Part shown: in pieces, positions 16,856 through 24,383 of the stretch
Position numbering within the stretch: position 1 is the first letter of the stretch
How the letters are laid out: every line of letters begins with the position of its first letter
Assembly (NCBI RefSeq): GCF_900112575.1
Contig: NZ_FOMH01000005.1
Location: forward strand, 356,306 to 420,305
DNA: 64,000 nt
Direction: 5' to 3'
Source of the DNA: Flavobacterium phragmitis
Lineage (GTDB): Bacteria > Bacteroidota > Bacteroidia > Flavobacteriales > Flavobacteriaceae
The notes under the pieces: generated by a model
Database searches by the model: none
The model's input: only the letters and a program-made list of their open reading frames with translations
Told to the model about the DNA's origin: nothing
Made by a program: the position numbers and the translations under genes

Positions 16856-17812
16856 TTATTCCTTTCCCCAAATTCGAGTATTCAAATCCAATTCTTGAAC
16901 AATATCCTGCATAAAACGTACAATCGAAAGATCATCGCTGAGTAAATTGGGATCTAAAAGCGACGAATGAATAGGAGGTTCAAAATAATTGTGAGACAGC
17001 GGAAAAGCGATATACATTTTTGAATGTATAAAAGAAATCGAAATCGTTTCATCCGATTTTTGGTTTAAGTCCAGAATTCTCTCCATCATGGCTGGTGTTA
17101 AGATATATCTGGCTTCAATTTGATTTCTGGAATAGGTTACAAATTTGCTGTCAAATTCAGGATTCTCTAATTGAATCAAATCGGAATTTCCAAAACTAAA
17201 AACGTTTTTAGAAAACCATGAACCAATAGAATCTCCAAAGCTTTTTGGGCGAACAACAGTCGAAACATTAAAGTTCTTGTTAAAGTCAGCCACAAAAATT
17301 ATCCCTTCAAAAATGGTATGCCATTCTGTACGCGTTCCGTTTTTGGTTCGGGTTTCGGTTTTGTATTCGGCATGCACTTCAGAGAACCAGAAAGCCGTTT
17401 TGTCAGCCGTACCTTCTACTAAATCCTGTGTTTTGTAACGATCTGGTCTGGTCGTAAAAAGTTCGGAACTGACAAACTCATAATGCGGTAATCCGCTTTG
17501 AGGTGTAATCTTTAGTGTTTCGTTAATTTCTTTTAATGCAGATCCAACCACATTGTTTTTATAAGCAGCTTTGTAGGCATTGGCATCGTCTCCAATTTGG
17601 TAATACATCACAATTCCAATAATAGCAGGAACAAGAGCGCCAAAAATGGCCAATGCTGGAAACCGAATCAAGAAACCAATAATTAAAATGAGACCCGCAA
17701 GACCAAATAAAATATAAGCGGTCTTGTAGGTTTCGGCTATTTTTTTTCGGTCGATTTCCAATGTGTTTAAAACCTCTTGTAAAGGTTTTACACTCGTATT
17801 TTCAGAATCCAT
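16856..17812 (-). CDS. DUF3137 membrane protein
   Basis: This 318-aa protein belongs to the DUF3137 family, often found next to lemA. After a soluble N-terminus (about 25 residues) there are two close membrane helices (about 30-50 and 52-70). The rest is a soluble beta-rich domain with FEGIIFVADFNKNFNVSTVV, a segment typical of the family, and ENPEFDSKFVTYSRNQIEAR. Its start codon overlaps the lemA stop by one base (TAATG), so the two are translationally coupled and probably act together at the inner membrane. The biochemical role of the family is not established. Confidence 0.85.
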   Translation of the reverse strand: MDSENTSVKPLQEVLNTLEIDRKKIAETYKTAYILFGLAGLILIIGFLIRFPALAIFGALVPAIIGIVMYYQIGDDANAYKAAYKNNVVGSALKEINETLKITPQSGLPHYEFVSSELFTTRPDRYKTQDLVEGTADKTAFWFSEVHAEYKTETRTKNGTRTEWHTIFEGIIFVADFNKNFNVSTVVRPKSFGDSIGSWFSKNVFSFGNSDLIQLENPEFDSKFVTYSRNQIEARYILTPAMMERILDLNQKSDETISISFIHSKMYIAFPLSHNYFEPPIHSSLLDPNLLSDDLSIVRFMQDIVQELDLNTRIWGKE

Positions 17813-18366
17813 TAATTATTGAAAAGCTCTTTTGCGCTAATGTTTTTACGTTCTTCTGCTGGCGTTTCCAAAACATCTATTTGGGTATAATTGAGCATTC
17901 CGGCAAACATATTTCCTGGAAACATCATAATGGCATTGTTATAACTGGTTACAGCAGCGTTGTAAGTTCTTCTTGCAGCTGCAATTTGTTCTTCACTTTC
18001 TGTCCAAGTCGATTGCAGGTTTAAAAAGTTGGTGTTGGCTTTTAAGTCTGGATAATTTTCAACTGTTACCATCAAACCTTTTACGGCTGTGCTTAATTGC
18101 GTGTCTAAACTGGCTTTTTCAGTATCAGTTAGAGAACCAGAATTCGCTTGTGCACGAAGTTCTACAATTTTAGTTAAAGTACTTTGTTCATAATTGGTGT
18201 ATTGTTTAACCACTTCAACAAGATTCGGAATCAAATCAAAACGTTTCTTCAGCATCACATCAATTGCCGAAAAAGCATTGGTTACCTGATTCCTTTTTCC
18301 GATAAGCGAATTATAAATTAATACGCCAACAAAGATGAATACAATAAGTATTATAACAATAAACAT
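17812..18366 (-). CDS. lemA: LemA family protein
   Basis: This 184-aa protein has one N-terminal membrane helix (MFIVIILIVFIFVGVLIYNS) and then the LemA four-helix coiled domain. Diagnostic segments are NAFSAIDVMLKKRFDLIPNL, LRAQANSG, and the C-terminal FPGNMFAGML. The length matches the family (about 180-200 aa). It is coupled to the DUF3137 gene downstream. LemA proteins have been linked to envelope stress and to protease or signalling complexes in some bacteria, but the molecular function is unclear. An array of 7-bp repeats lies about 85 bp upstream of its start. Confidence 0.92.
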   Translation of the reverse strand: MFIVIILIVFIFVGVLIYNSLIGKRNQVTNAFSAIDVMLKKRFDLIPNLVEVVKQYTNYEQSTLTKIVELRAQANSGSLTDTEKASLDTQLSTAVKGLMVTVENYPDLKANTNFLNLQSTWTESEEQIAAARRTYNAAVTSYNNAIMMFPGNMFAGMLNYTQIDVLETPAEERKNISAKELFNN

Positions 18367-18450
18367 AACTTGAAAATATTAATTGGTTAGGAAGCAAATA
18401 TATAGAAAAGGAAATAAGTTAGGGGCTTTTTTTTGTAGGAAAATGGGAAA

Positions 18451-18663
18451 TAGAGAATAGAGAATAGAGAATAGAGAATAGAGAATAGAGAATAGAGAAT
18501 AGAGAATAGAGAATAGAGAATAGAGAATAGAGAATAGAGAATAGAGAATAGAGAATGGAGGATTTAGAATGGAGGATTTAGAATGGAGGATTTAGAATGG
18601 AGGATTTAGAATAGAAAATATAGAAAATAGAGAATGGAGGATTTAGAATGAAGGATTTGGAAT
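18451..18663. repeat. Heptamer tandem array grading into 14-bp repeats
   Basis: From 18451 to 18556 the 7-mer TAGAGAA repeats about 15 times without interruption. It then changes into four copies of the 14-mer GGAGGATTTAGAAT (18557-18612), a short degenerate stretch, and two further variants (18636-18663). The array lies between the starts or ends of two minus-strand genes and is non-coding. Confidence 0.95.
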
Positions 18664-18732
18664 GGAGAATAGAAACCTTGTAGTCGCAATAACTATCGGG
18701 ACTATTTATTTAGCGATAAAGCGCTATTTGTT

Positions 18733-19077
18733 TTAGGCAATGTCGTGCTGATGTTTATCAAAATAGTTGGTTGCCATTTCTACTATTGCCTCTTTTGTGG
18801 TAAAACTGTATTGCACGCCATGATCGAGTGTGTACGATTCTCCAAGTTCAGGATGCTGTTCTTTCCCGTCTGCATGAAACGAATCGGTAACGTTTACCCA
18901 GAGATTACGATCTTGATCTTTAAAAGAATAGAGGTCAGAATCAGATACAATGAAGATTGTTCCATTGTCATTATCCAGTATAGATGTGTATTTACTGCTG
19001 GTGTAAGTGCCTAAAATACTAATGTTGGAATTGTATTTTTTAGACAACAAGTCTGTGATTTTTTTTGTTAGTGGCAT
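18733..19077 (-). CDS. Hypothetical protein, paralogue of the gene at 19450
   Basis: This 114-aa protein has no signal peptide and no known domain. It aligns along its whole length with the gene at 19450-19923: LLSKKY near the N-terminus, ILDNDNGTIFIVS against ILDTKNGTMFSVS, YSFKDQDRNLWVNVTDSF against YIFKDSNENLWTTTPKSF, and a C-terminal YSFTTKEAIVEMA against YTFTTKEEVLEKA. The copies lie in tandem on one strand, 372 bp apart, which points to an old duplication. This copy ends earlier, without the ~45-residue tail of the other. Function is unknown. Confidence 0.75.
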   Translation of the reverse strand: MPLTKKITDLLSKKYNSNISILGTYTSSKYTSILDNDNGTIFIVSDSDLYSFKDQDRNLWVNVTDSFHADGKEQHPELGESYTLDHGVQYSFTTKEAIVEMATNYFDKHQHDIA

Positions 19078-19240
19078 AACATGTGGATTTTTTTTGTCTT
19101 TGAAACTGTAAATTTAAAATTACGAAATTTATCGTTTTAGCCACTAAAAGTTTTTTTTGTATTAAAATAAGTTTTTTTTTCGAATAATTATAAGTGGATT
19201 TTGTGTTGTAAGGTGTTGCTATTTAGTTGTTTTTTTGAGA

Positions 19241-19274
19241 AAAAAAAGACAGCAACTAATTAAAGTGCTGTCTT
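19241..19274 (-). terminator. Rho-independent terminator after the 157-aa gene
   Basis: GACAGCA (19248-19254) pairs with TGCTGTC (19266-19272). On the minus strand the hairpin is followed by seven T (19241-19247). It is the distal part of a structured repeat that recurs at 31605-31705. Confidence 0.75.
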
Positions 19275-19402
19275 CCTGTAAGTAAATTGTAATTTTTGCA
19301 TTTTAAAACCAAATCAAAATTTTAAAACGCGGCATTCAGATTGAATGCGTACAGTTTAGGTAATTACTAAATAAAGCGAAACGCAGGTTATTTCGTTTCT
19401 AA
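19248..19402 (-). repeat. Structured repeat element E, copy 1
   Basis: Copies here and at 31605-31705 share a terminator-like hairpin, a second hairpin GCATTC-loop-GAATGC with different loops, and a conserved single-stranded block GCGTACAGTTT, GGTAAT and ACGCAGGTTATT. Both lie just behind a minus-strand gene. The preserved stems with changed loops suggest RNA-level selection or a mobile hairpin element. Confidence 0.6.
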
Positions 19403-19449
19403 ATGCTTTGCTTTAGTGTCTTTACTGATAACAATTTAACAGTGTATTT

Positions 19450-19923
19450 TTAATTGAAAGAAACATAAGTGTCGGTTTTGTCAAACATTCGGACTTTAAA
19501 CTTATGAAGGTTCAAATTGATTTTTGTTTTTTTATCACGATCTTCATAGAAAAGCAGTTTTTGATTGACGATTTTAATTCCATAGTTAGAATCAATAAAT
19601 TTTTCGAAATAGATTACCGCTTTTTCCAGAACTTCCTCTTTGGTGGTAAAAGTATAAGTAATGCCATCTTTTCTAGTATATTCTTGTCCTACTCTCGGGT
19701 AAAATTTCTTGTCATTATAAATAAATGACTTTGGTGTAGTAGTCCATAAATTCTCATTTGAATCCTTGAATATATATACAGAATCATACGAAACAGAAAA
19801 CATGGTCCCGTTCTTAGTGTCCAATATAGATTTAAATCTGCCGTCCAGATTGTTGCTCAGAATCGTAATGCGTGATTTGTATTTTTTGGATAGTAGTTCA
19901 ATCACTTTTTGTATCGTCTGCAT
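19450..19923 (-). CDS. Hypothetical protein, longer paralogue of the gene at 18733
   Basis: This 157-aa protein is predicted to be cytoplasmic and is of unknown function. Residues 1-110 match the 114-aa protein encoded downstream; residues 111-157 (ending KTKINLNLHKFKVRMFDKTD and TYVSFN) are unique. The layout looks like an N-terminal helix with LLSKKYKSRITIL, then a beta-rich core with conserved IL-D-NGT and KD-N-LW positions and a helix TTKEEVLEKAVIYFEKF. The terminator at 19241 ends its transcript. No partner gene is evident. Confidence 0.75.
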   Translation of the reverse strand: MQTIQKVIELLSKKYKSRITILSNNLDGRFKSILDTKNGTMFSVSYDSVYIFKDSNENLWTTTPKSFIYNDKKFYPRVGQEYTRKDGITYTFTTKEEVLEKAVIYFEKFIDSNYGIKIVNQKLLFYEDRDKKTKINLNLHKFKVRMFDKTDTYVSFN

Positions 19924-20490
19924 GCTAAATTATTTTAATTGCCATATTTATTTACGAGTTGTGTAAAATTATGGTTTAAAGGATTGATACAATGGCTCTT
20001 AAAAGTTATAAAAACACTATAAAAAGTTTAAATTTAAGAAGTTAGGTTTTTAGTTGCAAAGTGAGAAAGTTGCAAAGCTACAGAGCTTTTTTTACTTTGA
20101 GATTTAATATTTGAGTGTCATCCTGAGCGGAGTCGAAGGCTTTTTAAAATTTGAGGTTCTATAAAGACAGGTATTAAATGTAGAAAATATATTTCAATAC
20201 TACGGATCTTTTTGATATGGGATGCTGTAATAACTGGAATAAAATCCAGCCCTAGAATATTAATCGAGCCTATGGCTCTTTAAAGTCAGTTCTTTAGATT
20301 TTAGGGTATAAAATAGCAAACCAAATCAACACGAATCTTACATAATTTCAGTTTAATTTTTAATAAAAAACTCAATTTCAATTAATTAACTTTTATTAAA
20401 GAAAGCTTTAACAGCGTGTATTTCCGTCGGCTTTTTGAAATAAGTAATTTTAGGTAAATCAAATTAATAACGTTTTAAAAAATTAAAATC
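19924..20490. other. Gene-free gap with repeat fragments
   Basis: No credible frame. GTCATCCTGAGCGGAGTCGA at about 20118 is the core of a small dispersed sequence also glimpsed at 41798-41820. A family C repeat (GGAATAAAATCCAGCCCTAG, then AATATTAATCGAGCCTATGG) lies at 20231-20290; a matching copy in reverse orientation lies behind the next gene at 21138-21190. Confidence 0.55.
20231..20290 (+). repeat. Dispersed repeat family C, copy 1
   Basis: Aligns with the reverse complement of 21138-21190 (GGATTGAAATCCATTGCTAC, then AATATTTTTCATTCCTAGCG). The two copies form an inverted pair around the DJ-1/PfpI gene. Confidence 0.6.
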
Positions 20491-21039
20491 ATGAAAAAGA
20501 ATATAGCCATATTAGCCACAAACGGTTTTGAAGAATCAGAATTAGCATCTCCTAAAGCCTATCTGGAAGAGCAGGGCTGGAATGCAGATATCGTCAGTTT
20601 GAAATCTGGAACTATCAAAGCTTGGAAAGACGGAAATTGGAGCAACGAATATAATGTTGATGTCGTATTAGATCAGGCAAATGAAGCCGATTACGATGCA
20701 TTGGTCCTGCCTGGAGGAGTAATTAATCCTGATTTATTAAGAAGAGAAGAAGCGGCAGTAGATTTTGTACGTTCCTTTTTTGAAAGTAAAAAACCGGTAG
20801 CTGCTATTTGTCATGGACCTCAAATTTTGGTCGATGCCGATGTTTTAGAAGGTCGAAAAGTAACTTCATTCTTCTCTGTTAAAAACGATTTGAAGAATGC
20901 CGGAGCACAATGGGAAGACTCGGAAGTTGTCGTAGACAACGGATTAGTGACGAGCCGAAACCCAAATGATTTACCCGCTTTTAATAAAAAAATGGTGGAA
21001 GAAATTAAAGAGGGAATACATGAACGTCAGAGAGCGTAA
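20491..21039 (+). CDS. DJ-1/PfpI family protein (general stress protein 18 type)
   Basis: This 182-aa cytoplasmic protein has the class I glutamine-amidotransferase-like fold. The nucleophile elbow AAICHGPQILVDA places C107 and H108, and the conserved glutamate is E15 in NGFEESEL. VLPGGVINPD and VTSRNPNDLPAF are typical of the PfpI/YhbO/YraA group, which have been described as deglycases or chaperones in stress protection; the exact activity of the group is debated. It starts at ATG 20491, and a terminator follows its stop directly, so it is transcribed alone. Inverted copies of repeat family C flank it. Confidence 0.9.
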   Translation: MKKNIAILATNGFEESELASPKAYLEEQGWNADIVSLKSGTIKAWKDGNWSNEYNVDVVLDQANEADYDALVLPGGVINPDLLRREEAAVDFVRSFFESKKPVAAICHGPQILVDADVLEGRKVTSFFSVKNDLKNAGAQWEDSEVVVDNGLVTSRNPNDLPAFNKKMVEEIKEGIHERQRA

Positions 21040-21075
21040 TTAGATAATTCTATTTAGATTATCAAATTATAGAAA

Positions 21076-21109
21076 AATGCAAGATCAATTTTGTTCTTGC
21101 ATTTTTTTT
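21076..21109 (+). terminator. Rho-independent terminator of the PfpI-type gene
   Basis: AATGCAAGA (21076-21084) pairs with TCTTGCATT (21095-21103), followed by a T run. It lies 37 nt after the stop codon. Confidence 0.9.
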
Positions 21110-21137
21110 GTTGTCGTTTGAATTTTGTAAATTATAA

Positions 21138-21245
21138 ATCAAAAATTCCGCTAGGAATGAAAAATATTGTAGCAATGGATTTCAATCCGTTGAATGAAAG
21201 TCGATTTAGTATTGAAGTTCCGTAGGAACGATGCATTTTTTATCT
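21138..21245 (-). repeat. Dispersed repeat family C, copy 2, with extension
   Basis: ATTCCGCTAGGAATGAAAAA with AATATTGTAGCAATGGATTT is the reverse complement of the copy at 20231. It continues to a small hairpin GTTCCGTAGGAAC (21218-21230), so this copy is longer. Confidence 0.6.
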
Positions 21246-21261
21246 CGCCAAAAGTTGAATA

Positions 21262-21678
21262 TTAATCAAAATATTCAATTAATTCTTTATCCTCTATGAC
21301 AATATGGTCTGTAATATGAAAGACTTCCTTAATCCAAGGATGTTCCAAGGCCTCTTTTCTGTCAAGTATTTTTCCAAGAAGGGGATGATTCCATGGTGAT
21401 TCTTCTTTATCAATTAAGCCTATTTGGTATTCGTCATTTTCACTGAGCCAGATTCTAAATGGAAACGAAAACCTATTTTTAGGTTCGTCGTCTATTCCCC
21501 AGTCTCCAATACTGATTATTCCAACTGCAAATTTATGATCGTGTCCTTTTGTGAATTTTAAATAATAAATTGTGAATGCATCTTCATCCTTATACACAAA
21601 TCGAGTTAATTTGGTAGTTTTGTTGTTACAACAGTCACAAACTTCAATGTTTGGTTCTTCGAATTCTATTCGTATCAT
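21262..21678 (-). CDS. Hypothetical cytoplasmic protein with CxCC motif
   Basis: This 138-aa protein is not recognised. Near the N-terminus VCDCCNNKTTKL forms a cysteine cluster that could bind zinc, alone or with histidines further on (KGHDHKFAVG). The rest is rich in Trp, Asp and Glu (SIGDWGIDDEPKNRFSF, WLSENDEYQIG, HPWIKEVFHITDH), a composition often seen in small immunity-like proteins, though no toxin gene is adjacent. No signal peptide is present. It converges on the PfpI-type gene and its terminator. Confidence 0.7.
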   Translation of the reverse strand: MIRIEFEEPNIEVCDCCNNKTTKLTRFVYKDEDAFTIYYLKFTKGHDHKFAVGIISIGDWGIDDEPKNRFSFPFRIWLSENDEYQIGLIDKEESPWNHPLLGKILDRKEALEHPWIKEVFHITDHIVIEDKELIEYFD

Positions 21679-21809
21679 TTAAAATATTTAATAGCTTTTT
21701 CAAATGTATAATTTTCGATTGTGATTTAATACATTTGGTTGAGTTTGTTCTTTTAAAAGTATCAGATATTTTATTGAAAGAAAAATCTTTCTTTAAAAAA
21801 AAGTTTTCT

Positions 21810-21954
21810 TACATTTGGAGTTCTTAAATCTTCACATTAAGACAACATAAAATTTGCCCTTGTGCTATGTAGTAAAGCTCCGAAAGGACTTTGACGCCGT
21901 GAAGAAGCGTAAGACTGCTAAGGCATGAGGGTTTTTTCTTAAATTCTTCACTTT
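21810..21954 (+). ncRNA. Candidate structured leader RNA (riboswitch- or attenuator-like)
   Basis: TACATTTG at 21810-21817 matches the -7 element TAnnTTTG. The region downstream folds by eye into a closed multi-branch structure. The outer stem is CCCTTGTGC with GCATGAGGG (9 pairs, two of them G-U), about 21857-21932. Inside are a hairpin AAAGCTCCGAAAGGACTTT with a GAAA tetraloop and a hairpin ACGC..GCGT. Six T follow the outer stem directly, then the ATG of the next gene about 22 nt later. GC content is far above the surroundings. I could not match it to a known riboswitch class. Confidence 0.5.
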
Positions 21955-22188
21955 ATGAAAACAAAGACCCTTTCCCAAGAAGCCGAAACAAGGCTGATTG
22001 ATTTTTTTAATCATATTATAGATCCCGAAGATATGGCTAAAACCTTAAGACTAGCCAATTTTTCAATTGCGTTGGGTGTTATGAATGAATACGAATACTT
22101 CCAAAATGAAATTATCAAATTAAGCGACTGCTATTTTTGGATTAATGAACTGGCGGAGATTTTGAATCCTTATTTGAGTGAGGAGTAA
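21955..22188 (+). CDS. Small acidic protein, 77 aa, intact member of a locally repeated family
   Basis: This small cytoplasmic protein of unknown function reads MKTKTLSQEAETRLIDFF at the start and ends with FWINELAEILNPYLSEE. It appears all-helical. Its C-terminal half recurs, broken, at 22984-23105, 27069-27270 and 27590-27713, each copy followed by the same terminator, so this gene is the intact parent or sister of three remnants. It is preceded by a structured leader RNA with a terminator-like end, implying regulated expression. The strong conservation of INELAEILNPYL in all copies supports it being a real protein. Confidence 0.75.
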   Translation: MKTKTLSQEAETRLIDFFNHIIDPEDMAKTLRLANFSIALGVMNEYEYFQNEIIKLSDCYFWINELAEILNPYLSEE

Positions 22189-22203
22189 AGCTTGTTAAAA
22201 TGG

Positions 22204-22242
22204 AAAAACCTCGATTTTTTTAAGATCGAGGTTTTTTGTTTT
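22204..22242 (+). terminator. Terminator of the 77-aa gene
   Basis: AAAAACCTCGAT pairs with ATCGAGGTTTTTT around a T/A-rich loop. The same hairpin follows each broken gene copy (about 23116, 27290 and 27726). Confidence 0.9.
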
Positions 22243-22310
22243 TCTGTTATTGTAAGTTTAAAAAATGCAGATGTGCGAGCGTCCTGTTTATGAATGTTTC
22301 ATTGCGCACA

Positions 22311-22420
22311 GTTTGTCATTTCGACTGAAAGGAGAAATCACACACGTATATCGCCAAAGATTGACGACATGCTTTGCGGAGTTTCTAGTGTGATTTCTCC
22401 CTCTGGTCGAAATGACAATT
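22311..22420 (+). repeat. Palindromic repeat family B, copy 1
   Basis: Outer arms GTTTGTCATTTCGACTGAAA and GGTCGAAATGACAA are inverted. Inner arms GAGAAATCACA and TGTGATTTCTC are also inverted. The middle contains ACACGTATATCGCCAAAGAT. Other copies lie at 22812-22948 and 27420-27555, with a decayed one near 6950. Confidence 0.9.
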
Positions 22421-22481
22421 ACAGATGCAACAAAAATTATGAGATACATTTAAGCTTCTATTCAAAATGATAATTTAGAAA

Positions 22482-22775
22482 TTAAAAAGTTTCATTAAAA
22501 TTCTTTATTAATTCAATTTTTTTATCTCTTCGCCATTTTTTCAATTCTTTTTCTCGTGTAATTGCTTCCTGTATCCAAGTAAATTTTTCATAGTAAACTA
22601 AGAACTGAATATTATATTTTGCTACAAAACTACTGATGTTTAAATCTATGTTTTCTTTATGTTTTGCAAGTCTTTTTCTTAAGTTATTAGTAACACCAAT
22701 ATAAAAAGAAGAGCGATGTTCATTTGTTATGATGTAAACGTAGTAACTGTGATAGCCAATTTGAGTATTTAGCAT
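22482..22775 (-). CDS. GIY-YIG endonuclease domain protein (URI family)
   Basis: This 97-aa single-domain nuclease starts at the ATG at 22775. An ATG 15 codons upstream (22820) exists but lies inside a repeat copy. The hallmark strands read YYVYIITN (the GIY position) and FYIGVTNNLRKRLAKHK (the YIG position with its conserved Arg). A downstream YYEKFTWIQEAITREKELKK gives the glutamate of the active site. Length and layout match stand-alone GIY-YIG proteins common in Bacteroidota. It is enclosed by two same-orientation copies of palindromic repeat family B, which suggests a role in repeat movement, although that is inference. Confidence 0.85.
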   Translation of the reverse strand: MLNTQIGYHSYYVYIITNEHRSSFYIGVTNNLRKRLAKHKENIDLNISSFVAKYNIQFLVYYEKFTWIQEAITREKELKKWRRDKKIELIKNFNETF

Positions 22776-22811
22776 TTTATTTTTTTTGTAAGAATATACA
22801 TATTTTATGTA

Positions 22812-22948
22812 ATTTGTCATTTCGACCGAAGGGAAAAATCACACACGTATATCGGCAAAGATTGGCGACATACTTTGTGGAGTTTCTAGTGTGATTTACT
22901 TCGTCTGTTCGCTATCGCTCGAGTCTCCTTACGTCGAAATGACAAACT
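22812..22948 (+). repeat. Palindromic repeat family B, copy 2
   Basis: Outer arms TTTGTCATTTCGACCGAAGG and ACGTCGAAATGACAAA are inverted. The middle matches copy 1 (CACACGTATATCGGCAAAGA), with an added segment TTCGTCTGTTCGCTATCGCT before the right arm that copy 3 shares. It forms the left end of a ~345-bp direct repeat. Confidence 0.9.
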
Positions 22949-22965
22949 GCGCCTTATACTGTAAA

Positions 22966-23157
22966 CTCAAGTAAATTACATTTTAGCTCTCGGCGTAATG
23001 CGACAACACGAAACCCTCCAAATAGGACTAACCAATTTTGAAGACAATTATTATTGGCTCAATGAATTGGCGGAGATTTTGAATCCTTATTTGAGTGAGG
23101 GGTAGGGTTATAGAATGGAAAAACCTAGATTTTTTAGGATCGAGGTTTTTTGTTTTT
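22966..23157 (+). pseudogene. Truncated copy (B) of the 77-aa gene
   Basis: About 40 codons of the C-terminal half remain: LALGVMRQHETLQIGLTNFE followed by WLNELAEILNPYLSEG and a stop at 23103-23105. There is no start codon or N-terminal half. The usual terminator follows (23116-23154). The fragment is closer to copies C and D than to the intact gene. Confidence 0.75.
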
Positions 23158-23608
23158 AGAAATCTATGTGTTCCTTGCTTTGTGGGCGCGGATTTCAAAT
23201 TCTTACTATCATTAGGTTTCTCCAAGCACTATTCGTTTCGGTTGTAGATATTATTTACCAGATGTTAGTTTTAGTTTTTATAAAATGTTTCTTGACCTAC
23301 TTACTTTAGACTTTGCCTAATGTGTTGCGTAAGTAAAATGTAACTAAAACACTAAAAATCAGGTATAAATACTTATGTCAGATTGATTCATTTCTTATAA
23401 TTTTGATTACATATTCAATCCCGCTGTTCGTTGCAATCTTGTATTGTCTACAATCTCAAATTATTAGTTAAGATTTCATTTTTTTAAGATATAGTGTTAA
23501 AAATTGTTGTTTTTTTGAATTTATTTCTGTTTACATCAACTAAATAATAGCTATTTATAATTCCAATATTGGAAAAGTTATTTATTACTAACCTTAATTA
23601 ATCAATTT
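23158..23608. other. Gene-free AT-rich gap before the lipoprotein gene
   Basis: The first ~40 bp (AGAAATCTATGTGTTCCTTG) also follows copy C at 27330-27370. The rest is AT-rich, non-coding and without a repeat I recognise. It must hold the promoter for the 23609 gene, but no exact TAnnTTTG element was found. Confidence 0.5.
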
Positions 23609-24379
23609 ATGAGTAAAAGTTACCTGTATCTTAATGTATTTTTTCTATCGTTATTTGTTTTTTTTAGTTCTTGTCAAAATGATACGTATTTAGAGCCTGA
23701 ATTAACACCAAAAAAATACTCTTACACTATTCCCAATAGAATAAGCTTTGATTTTTCTCAACAATCAATAAACAGTCGCTCTATTATTCCTTATAATAAT
23801 AGTTTGGTTTTAAAGAATATAGGTGACTCCGATATTTCAGGAGAATTTATTGTTCTAGCATTCAATAAAAATGAAAAAAACTATCATAATCTCTCCTTTA
23901 TTGAGAGAGGTGATATTTTAAGTTTAAGCAAAAATGAAAGCCAGGCCGAAATTCAAATGGAACAGACAAACCTGTTGTTTTCAGACAATAATGTTGTAGC
24001 ATCGATTTTAAATTTTAATGATGCTATTTCTGACCACAAACTAAACGGATTTTATAAAGGGGAACTAAATATTTACAACGATGATAATGAATTTTTTAAA
24101 AGCCTTACTTGTACAGGATATATAGATTATCAGGGAAAATTTATGTTTTTTGTTGAAGAAAATGATGAGGATAATATAGTGGTTTTACAAGGAAATATTA
24201 ACACAGGAAATATGATTTCTGGTAAAATTCTGAAAAGAGATGGCACCAATCTATCGCCAATAGTAAATATTACCAGTGACCTTTTAAATTTAAATGGAAC
24301 AAACTTATCTGGTAAAGTATCATTTACTGAAGAAAGTAATGAGCGCATACTACAATTTAATCTAACTCACCAAAACTGA
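23609..24379 (+). CDS. Uncharacterised lipoprotein of a two-gene cassette
   Basis: This 256-aa protein has a lipoprotein signal (MSKSYLYLNVFFLSLFVFFS, then SC; lipobox cysteine at residue 22), so it is anchored on the periplasmic or outer face of a membrane. The mature part is beta-rich with repeated asparagine- and aspartate-rich turns (FNKNEKNYHNLSF, NIYNDDNEFFKS, LQGNINTGNMISGKIL, NLNGTNLSGKVSF), resembling a stacked beta-sandwich. No family is recognised. It lies 4 nt before the outer-membrane protein gene, so the two form one unit. AT content is higher than in flanking housekeeping genes and the cassette is bracketed by repeats, suggesting acquisition. Confidence 0.75.
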   Translation: MSKSYLYLNVFFLSLFVFFSSCQNDTYLEPELTPKKYSYTIPNRISFDFSQQSINSRSIIPYNNSLVLKNIGDSDISGEFIVLAFNKNEKNYHNLSFIERGDILSLSKNESQAEIQMEQTNLLFSDNNVVASILNFNDAISDHKLNGFYKGELNIYNDDNEFFKSLTCTGYIDYQGKFMFFVEENDEDNIVVLQGNINTGNMISGKILKRDGTNLSPIVNITSDLLNLNGTNLSGKVSFTEESNERILQFNLTHQN

Positions 24380-24383
24380 TTTT

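Noticed and set aside
23028..23225. 65-aa minus-strand frame
   Set aside because: It is antisense to a truncated gene copy and its terminator, with low-complexity composition.
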